From: Trochalopteron elliotii
Taxonomy: Eukaryota; Chordata; Aves; Passeriformes; Leiothrichidae
NCBI GenBank assembly: GCA_024734555.1
Contig: JANPWX010019236.1
Location: forward strand, 155,839 to 219,838
DNA: 64,000 nt
Direction of reading: 5' to 3'
Position 1 is the stretch's first letter, and each line of letters begins with the position of its first letter. Shown here one piece after another: positions 56,710 through 64,000 of this stretch. Made by a program: the position numbers and the translations under genes. A model generated the notes under the pieces. It made no database searches. It worked only from the letters and a program-made list of their open reading frames with translations, and was not told the origin of the DNA.

Positions 56710-59700
56710 AAATAAACTTCCTTCTTCTTTTCTCGTTTGTCAGCCTGACAGGTGAGTGTGGTTTTTTGTGTCCTAGTGACAGGGGCAGGGCACGAGGAGT
56801 GGCAGCTGGCAGGACAGTGACATGGGCACCATTTAAACCTGGCACATGTGGCCACAGGCCTGAGACGTTCCTCAGGACGGCTGGGGGAGCTTGATGTTCA
56901 TAAATGATTCTTCTGACTCCTGCTAATTTTAGCCTTGAAGTGTTTACAAACAGAGCAGCAATTGTCTCTGCTCCCGATCCAGCAGGATTTCAACCCCTTC
57001 CCTGCTGGCATGTTCCCTACAGGAAAAACAAAACAGGATACAAAACACTGATAGCAAAGGGACCACTCAGAGTGGAGGCACAGAGAGACAGAACCTGGGG
57101 CTATAAATAATGTTTCTGCAGCTACCATAGTGTTACCAGAAATTAAAAAGTATGAACACCTAGGGATAATTTTGGAGGAGAGAAGTGGGGAACAGGGAGC
57201 CAAAGCTGAAAGCACAGTTTTAGTGGTGCTCCAAGGTGGTGTCTGGCAATGTTTCAGGAAAAGGCCAGTGAAGGATGGAATGACAAGGTGTCACCAATTT
57301 GTACTCTCCAGCACTGAGCCCATGTGCTGCTGTGCCTCCCACAAAATGTCAAGTGTTGGTGCACTCAGGTTACTGCACACAACATCTCTGACCTGAATGC
57401 TCTGTTTGGCTACTGCTTTCAAATGAGGCAAGAGGAAAACATCAAAAAAGTTCAATTTTATCAACACAGTTCATATGGAGCTTTAGAAACAGATTTTTCA
57501 ACACACACAAACCTGTGTAAAATCCTTTCCTTTCCAAACTCTGACCTCCAAGTACAGTCTTTTGAACAGGGTTCATCTCCTGAAGTGTTTGTGGTTCTCT
57601 ACAAGGGATGAGCAGGCAGAATACTCCTGGGCTGGCAAGGCAAGGACCTGCACTTGATTCTGGTCTAAAGGAGAAAGGTTGTAGCTGCAAGCTCTGCCTT
57701 GAACGAATCCAAATCCCCCAGCTCACCTCAAGTCTGCTTTGTTAAAAAAAAAAAAAATCCAGTCATGAGACACTTGATTTTCAGAGCTAAAGCTCTGCTT
57801 TTCTCCAAGATCAGGCTAGCTGCTAGACCACTATAGCTAGCTAGCCAGCCCTTTGTGCTGTGGGAATTTGGTGGGTCAGGAGGACTCTTACAATTCTATA
57901 GAACAAAAGGGAAAAGTATTTCTCATTTCTCTGCTCCTCCTCACACATGGCACCGTGCATGTCATTGAGATCAAAACTTGGTTGACACGTAAGAAATACC
58001 AGCTGCCATCTGATTAAGACACGTGAGAGGTTTATGAGGCAGCTGCAAGTTCAGCTCAGCTGGAAATGAACAGGAAGCCTGGGGGACACATGACATGACC
58101 AGAGTGTCATGACCCCAGGAAACAGGAGAAATGGTGCAGAAGTGCTCAGTGTAATATAGGTGAGCTTCATCTTCTGATCCTGGGTGAGGGCTGAACCTAG
58201 ACCATGTCTGAGGGAAGAAAATTATAGAAAAAAAAGTCCATCAGCTGCTGCTTAAAATTGGTGCAAGTTAAGAAGAATCGAGGCAATGGGTTGAACTGCA
58301 CAGAGCTTTAAAGGAGAGGGCAATTGTGTGGAGGAAAAGAACAAAAGTAGTAGAGCTAATAGGCTCATGTCAGAGGAAAGAGCTTATTTTTTGGCTGCAC
58401 AATTCTAGTGCTACTTGGTGTGAAAGAGCATGTTCAAATTAGCAGAATATATCTTGTCTTACACACTGTAAGCTTCTTGCAACACTTAGAACTTTCTTTT
58501 AAGATGAGTTTCTTGAACTAAACTAATGTCTTTCTGTTTTTCCTTCAAGGAACCACTCTGAACTTTAAGCATAACTGGTTTTTTTAGATCACTTTGAGTC
58601 CAGAAATAGCCTGAAAAGCTAAGTATTACATTCCTCTCTCTGTCTCTCAGGCTCATAAAAATCAAACATTGATTAATTTTTACAACACTTCAGGAAAATG
58701 TCAGACATGAAAACGTTGTCCTATGCCACCATTGTGTATGCAAGCTTCCAATAATATTAGAGCTCTGCTGGGCAAGCTTCCTTTCAAATATTGCTGCATC
58801 TCCTTTTTCCTGCTGTTGTTCTATTACCTTCCTTAAATTCAAGTGTGACTCCAGGGAAGGCTCAGTCGTTAAATGCTCCTTGCAGTCCTTTGCCTGCCCA
58901 TTACTGACATGGCCAAAGGCTCCTGTGCCAGGACTCCCTTTGCACTGGGACTTTAGGATAGTCTGAGTGTGCTTCTGAACCTCAGGCTCAGGTTTGGTGA
59001 GATGCCCATTCTGGCTCCCCAGCCTCTCAAATGCTGTTTTTTCTCAGCTCCACAGAGGCTGGAGCAGACCAGCTGCCACTGCCAGTCTGCAGCTCAGTGT
59101 AGTCAAACATCAAAGCTCCTGCTCCAGCTCCACTTCAAACCCCTTTAAGTTTTAGGAGTTGACCAAGTGGAAGGAGGAGTTGTGAGGGGAAATCTGTAAG
59201 CACACAGTGAAGGGCTGTGTGAGGGAGGGCACTTGCTGTTGCTTTGCACAGTGAAAAGCAGTGAATGATTGTGATTTGTGCTTCTTGTTGTTATGCTCAC
59301 CAGGGGTGTGGGACAACCCTCATCCCGAGACTGTGCTTTGGATAGCACAAGAACCACCCCCAGGCCTTTCATCTTCACACTCTCACAAACATTTTACCAG
59401 CCTTGGAGAAGGTGCCCCGGGCAAAAATCTGTTTTGACATCAAGGCACCTGGGTTCAGTTTAGAACACCGAAAACTTCCTTAATTTTCTTTCATTCCACC
59501 TGTTACAGTTCTGTCTGCAGGTGTCTAACAAAAGCTATCAAGTTAAGGCTTTATTTCAGCTGATTATGGTCCCCAGTTTCTCCCGTGGAGAGAACACAAA
59601 TTACCTGTCACTTCTGCAAGGACCAGCCCCATCTGCTTTGTGCTGTGTGCATTTGTGCAGACACAGGCAGGGCAGGGCTGGGTGAGCTGAAGGGAAAGGT

Positions 59701-62700
59701 GCTCCTTTATTGCCCTGTCCCATTGCAGCACAGCCCTGTGACACACCTGAAGCTTCTGTCACTGCTCCTCAGTGCCAGCATGCTGGTGATAAATGGTTAT
59801 TGCACACCTAAAGGTTCTGGAGTCAGGGTGATGCTGCTGGTGTGAAGGAGAATTCTTAAACAGTTGCAATTCATCAGATTTGAGGAGAGGGGCAATCTCA
59901 GAGGCAGGCTGGCAAGCAGGCATCTATCAGTGGTTGTCTGCATGGGATTTTAAGACAGGAAGCTTCTTTTGATGATTTTCAAGGTTTAGTTTTTACTTCT
60001 CATTTGATTTGTAAGATATTGAACTAATTGTTTTGCCTGTGGCAGTAATCGGTGAGTGATCTCTCCCTGTCTTTCTCCCAACCCTTTGGTTACATTTTCT
60101 GTCCCCTGTCCTGCTGAGGAGGGCAGTGACGGAGCAGTGGGACCTGGCACCCAGCCATGTGTGATCATTATCCCTTCCCACTTGGATCTTCTAAGGGTGT
60201 TTCTGTTGATCAGACTGAATTACTTAGAGAAATTAAACTGCAATCTCCACACCATCCATTAGCTGGAACTCTATTTGCGTGTAGCAGTTGGGTTTTGGCA
60301 ATCAGAAGGAGGAAGGTTGTGCACAGCAAGCTGTCTGCCCAAAAAAGATCTGTGCAGTGCTTAAGACTGTGCAGGAATAGGAATGGTAAAAATTATTTGG
60401 GGGCCAAATGAAACATCCATTAGAACAGGGATGTGCCTGCTCGAGGACAGGCTGTGCTGTGGCCCTGTGTTTAGTATTTATCCCAGATGTAAATCCCCAT
60501 GGGTTTTATTGTAACACACAACTGGTAGTACAGGAATTTGCCCTGGCATTCCAAGTGAAACAGTGGTAGGGCAAGAAATAAGGAGAAGTGCAATGGATTT
60601 CTTTGAGCTGATTTTATAGGCACCACTGCAACAGTGGCAACTAAACCAGACATGTGCCTTACTTATTTTATCAACATTGAATAGATACCTCTAGATGCCA
60701 GTATGAATATTGAAATATAAATTGAAATGAGGATTAAGTACTTATATTAGTGAGACTTTATCATGTCTGGAATCTTAAATGTAAGGCCTAATCCTGCTCT
60801 GCCTGAATGTCGGGAGAGTTTTACTTCAGATTTAACTGGGAACATACCAGGAGCCACCATGACAAAGCTTTAAAGGTACAATGTAAAATGCCTGCTATAT
60901 AAAAGAGTAGATTCTGGACCTTTTACAAACCCCTGCCTACAAAAAAGAGAAAATTTCCATTTGAGAATCAGCCAAAGAACCAAGGAAAAAGTACATTGAG
61001 GAGCAATGTCACTACTGTATCTGTGTGAGTTCCAAAATTCCTCAGGGGATATATGTCTCTATAGATATTTTACGAGGGCAGGAAAAGCACGTTCATGACT
61101 TGAGTGTGTTTTATAGACAGACCATACAGCTACTGCACATTAAGCACCAAGAGTTTTGCTGTATAAAAGCACTTGCAGTTTACAGTCTCAGACTGTTAAG
61201 CGATACTTGACTTAGCCAAGCCTGTGCCAAGTCAGAACCTTCTGGGAGATGTTTCTGGGGGAATAAACACCCTCACCAGAAACAGGGCTCTGTGGGGCAT
61301 GTCAGCTCGGCTGTGCCTGCTCCCAGAGAGCCACCCTGAGCATTCAGAGAGCCCAAATATGATCTGCTGTGTCCCTGCTGCAAGAGCCTCATGTTTCACT
61401 TCACACTCGAGCTTGTGAACCCTTGCTGTGCCTGGGGCAATCACATTTGTCCCTCTGGGAAGGAGAGCTCAGAAACCATACAAGGGTACAGATGATGCTC
61501 CAACCATTTGTGCTGCCTGGCTTGTTGCCACTCAGTTTCAATGACTCCATCAGAGTCTTGGGAGGCACACAAAAGATGTGTAATCAGAACATTTTACTGA
61601 CATTTGACTTTAAATCATGCTCCCCCCAACAAAGACTGTCTTGACTTTTAGCCCTCCCAAGGCACACAGGCAGACAGAGAACACCTAAACAGCATTCACA
61701 CGGCCATATCAGGTTTCTTTGTAGTAAACTTCACTGAATCTTCTTCCTCTGGGTACCTGATTTACCTGGAGGTAGAGAAATTGCTGTACCTTCAGAAACC
61801 CAGAGAATGCTGTCAGGGAGAGGCACAGGATCCATGTCAGGGCCATGTATAGGTAGGTTTCTGCCTGAGCCTGGCTGAGCTGTGCAGCTTGTTGTGTATC
61901 ACTTCTGTCACCACAGCATCTGAGCACTTCTCAGCTTCCAGGGCTGGAGCTGGAAAGCAACGAGGTGACAATTTTCCCTACTACAGCTGGGAAGTGATTT
62001 ACCAAGACACTGAGGCTCAAATCCACGTTTAAATACTTGTGAGTTAAAGGAATTCTGTTGTAAAGCCAGACCTGAAGTGATTTCCCTAAAATCCAGAGAT
62101 GCTCACTTCAAAGCGAGGAACTGATGAGGGAATGAGAAGACATGTCAGCATCCTGACCACTGACACCATCTCCAGTAGGATACTCGAGCCATCAAGGCAG
62201 CTTTCAAATTAAAGGCTGTGCAAACTGTACCTGGATTGCAATAAGCCTTCAAGCAAATCCTCTTATATTGTGCATGCACAACACGCTATTTTATTACTGT
62301 TTTAACTGACACTTCTAAGCCCTGAAAAAAAGTAGTAAAGGGAAAAACTAACTAATTTTGAAACAGCAGGGTAAGCTCCCTCTGCCCACCAGTTGTTACA
62401 ATTCTTCCACAACCTGCTGAGCTGCTGCCTCCTTCCAGTGTAGTAAGTTTGAGTGTATGAGCCTCATTTGGTCAATGTGATAACTACTCCTGCAAAATTG
62501 AACAGGTCTCCTGGCAAAGATGAAAATGGCTCAGGTAAGGCAGGCTCACTGTCAGCACTAACACAGCATTTATCAGTGACATTTGGTGTTGGAAAGATCT
62601 CAGACCAGACCAGAGTCACTGACTCTCAGCAAAGACACTGCAAGTGCCTTTGAAAATCAGGTCTAAGTTGTATTGGACAGCTGAAACCTCCTTGCTGGGC

Positions 62701-62913
62701 TTCATCAGCTACTTCTGACAGTGCTGGCTCAGCTGAACCAAAGAATCTCTCCTTCCCCATTCCCCTTCCAGCTCTCTGGATTCAGTGGTCTCTGTTTGGA
62801 GAGAAACAGAAAAGAAGAAGACCAGGTTTTTAATCCCCTGAAGAGGCTCATGTGAAATAGACTTACCTGGATGGAGAGCACTCTCCAACTCCACTATCAT
62901 CAGAGGGCTTACT
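56710..62913. other. Intergenic, no gene seen
   Basis: No supported gene. A possible tRNA-derived repeat with two hairpins lies at 57740-57850 (see findings). An old repeat-like segment (CCTAATCCTGCTCTGCC) lies near 60787. Confidence 0.5.
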
Positions 62914-63095
62914 GAATCCTAGAATAATTTTGATTGGGAAAGGCCTCTGAGATCATCAAATCTAACTGTTAACCAGCACTCCCATGTTCACCACTGAGCC
63001 ATGTCCCTAAGTGCCACAGCTCTGTGGTTTTAAATACCTCCAGCGATGGTGACCACCACTTCCCCAGCAATCCTGTGTCTCTGCAAAGCAAAGCT
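62914..63095 (-). mobile_element. CR1 LINE 3' fragment
   Basis: Reads like the reverse complement of a bird CR1 3' end: AATCCTAGAATAATTTTGAT, then AAAGGCCTCTGAGATCATCAA, CACTGAGCCATGTCCC and CACCTCCAGCGATGGTGACC segments in the usual order (each quoted in part). 5'-truncated, as most CR1 copies are. Confidence 0.8.
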
Positions 63096-63244
63096 GCCCC
63101 CACCAAGTCAATGGAGAGCCAGGATGGCAGCTGTGATCCTGGCTCTTGATTCTTAGCTTAAACAGCCCTAATATCCCTAACTGCACTAGATCTCCAGTGT
63201 GCAGTGGGAATGAGACTTTATCCCACGCCTGTTTCATCACCCAC

Positions 63245-64000
63245 TTACTCAGAGGCTGCTCCGCCGGAGGCAGGGGCAGGAGGGGCCGGAGCGCTGGCCG
63301 CGGAAAGCCGAGCTGTCCCCAGCTGTCCCGGGCTGCAGCAGGGGAGGGTGCCGGGCAGGAATTCGGCCCCACTAAAAATAGCGGCCCCGAGGGTGCTGCT
63401 GTGCCGGGGACCCCCGGCGGGCAGCGGGGCACGGCGTGCGGGGCACTGCTCCGAGCACACTGCCTTCCTTCCCCGGGTGCCAGCCCTGCCCTGCTCCCTT
63501 CTGGGCCTGGAGAAATCCCTCGTGTCCCCAAAAAGGCCCCTCCGGCCGCGGGGAGAGGGGGCTGGAGGAGCCCTGCCGCCGCTCCGAGGGGCTCCCCCAG
63601 GCACCGCACGGCTCGCCCTTCCCGGCGATTTATTTTGGGCGCTGCCGAGCGGGGCCGGGCTCCAAGGGGCTGCATCGGGTTTCCCCCTCCCTCCCTCTCC
63701 CGACGGCGGCCCCGGCAGAGGAAGTTTTGCCCCGCCGAGAACGGGGCCAGGGGGAGGAAGGGGGGCGGGACACGCCGCTCTGTAGCACAGGTGAGGGGCT
63801 CTGGCTGCTCTTGGGGGTCCCCACCTGCTCTCCGAGGGGGACGGAGCAGGGGGAGGGAGGGGGTGGGCACCGTCCCACGCCCCGGGGCAGGGCAGGAGGG
63901 CTGGGCGGCAGCCGGCGCGGGCTCTGCGTGTTCCCTGTTGAGGGAACCCGATCCCCCCTTTGCCCTCCGTGCCCCCCGTTAGCGGGAACCCGATCCCCCC
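63245..64000 (+). promoter_or_regulatory. CpG island promoter at the window edge (FGF13 by synteny?)
   Basis: GC- and CpG-dense to the end of the window. It holds a MEF2-type site CTAAAAATAG (63372-63381), a GC box GGGGGCGGGAC (about 63763-63773) and a consensus donor GCACAG/GTGAGG (exon side ending 63790). These suggest a plus-strand promoter with a non-coding or partly coding first exon. In mammals FGF13 starts head-to-head with F9, so FGF13 is the natural candidate. None of the FGF13 first-exon peptides I know is visible here, so the gene is unproven. Confidence 0.45.

Noticed and set aside
57782..57797. Hairpin as a functional terminator or tRNA gene
   Set aside because: No proper A and B boxes and no cloverleaf; kept only as a weak repeat candidate.
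63007..63982. Long GC-rich ORFs on both strands at the right edge
   Set aside because: Expected in a CpG island with few stop codons; no recognisable domain.
1..64000. CRISPR arrays, bacterial operons, phage genes or a defence system
   Set aside because: The sequence is vertebrate genomic DNA; the regular repeats are microsatellite, minisatellite and LTR sequence.

Overview
The window is vertebrate nuclear DNA, almost certainly from a bird and probably a songbird. It has a compact intron-exon gene, CR1 retroposon tails, several solo LTRs of endogenous retroviruses and GC-rich CpG islands. One protein-coding gene is fully readable: coagulation factor IX (F9), on the minus strand from the start codon at 16246 to the stop at 3643. 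Its eight coding exons (67, 164, 25, 114, 129, 239, 124 and 548 nt) join in frame into a predicted 469-residue pre-pro-protein. The order is signal peptide, gamma-carboxylation propeptide, Gla domain, two EGF domains, activation peptide and trypsin-like protease with an intact His/Asp/Ser triad. From knowledge of human F9, five exon lengths are identical; only exons 1, 6 and 7 differ.

Layout. Positions 1-2400 look like the 3' UTR or 3' flank of a plus-strand gene that ends tail-to-tail with F9. In other vertebrates that neighbour is MCF2, but no coding sequence is present here to prove it. A 41-bp minisatellite (2640-3066) separates the two 3' ends. F9 fills 3.5-16.3 kb. Inside it are a CpG island in intron 7, a ~380-bp duplicated block next to the acceptors of exons 7 and 8, and a 69-bp tandem duplication that copies the exon 4 splice donor. 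From 16.4 to 62.9 kb I find no convincing gene. The stretch contains at least eleven solo LTRs in four families. For most of these I can read exact target-site duplications, and one LTR is nested inside another. It also has an AT-rich low-complexity block, a GAT microsatellite beside a 352-base assembly gap, and old degraded repeats. The last ~750 bp is a CpG island with GC boxes, a MEF2-type site and a plausible first-exon donor on the plus strand. By synteny (FGF13 and F9 are head-to-head in mammals) this may be an FGF13 promoter, but no FGF13 coding sequence lies inside the window.

I see no bacterial, phage or CRISPR-like system and no new gene system. The most interesting points are local: oddities of F9 structure and lineage-specific residues, and the retroviral LTR landscape around its promoter.
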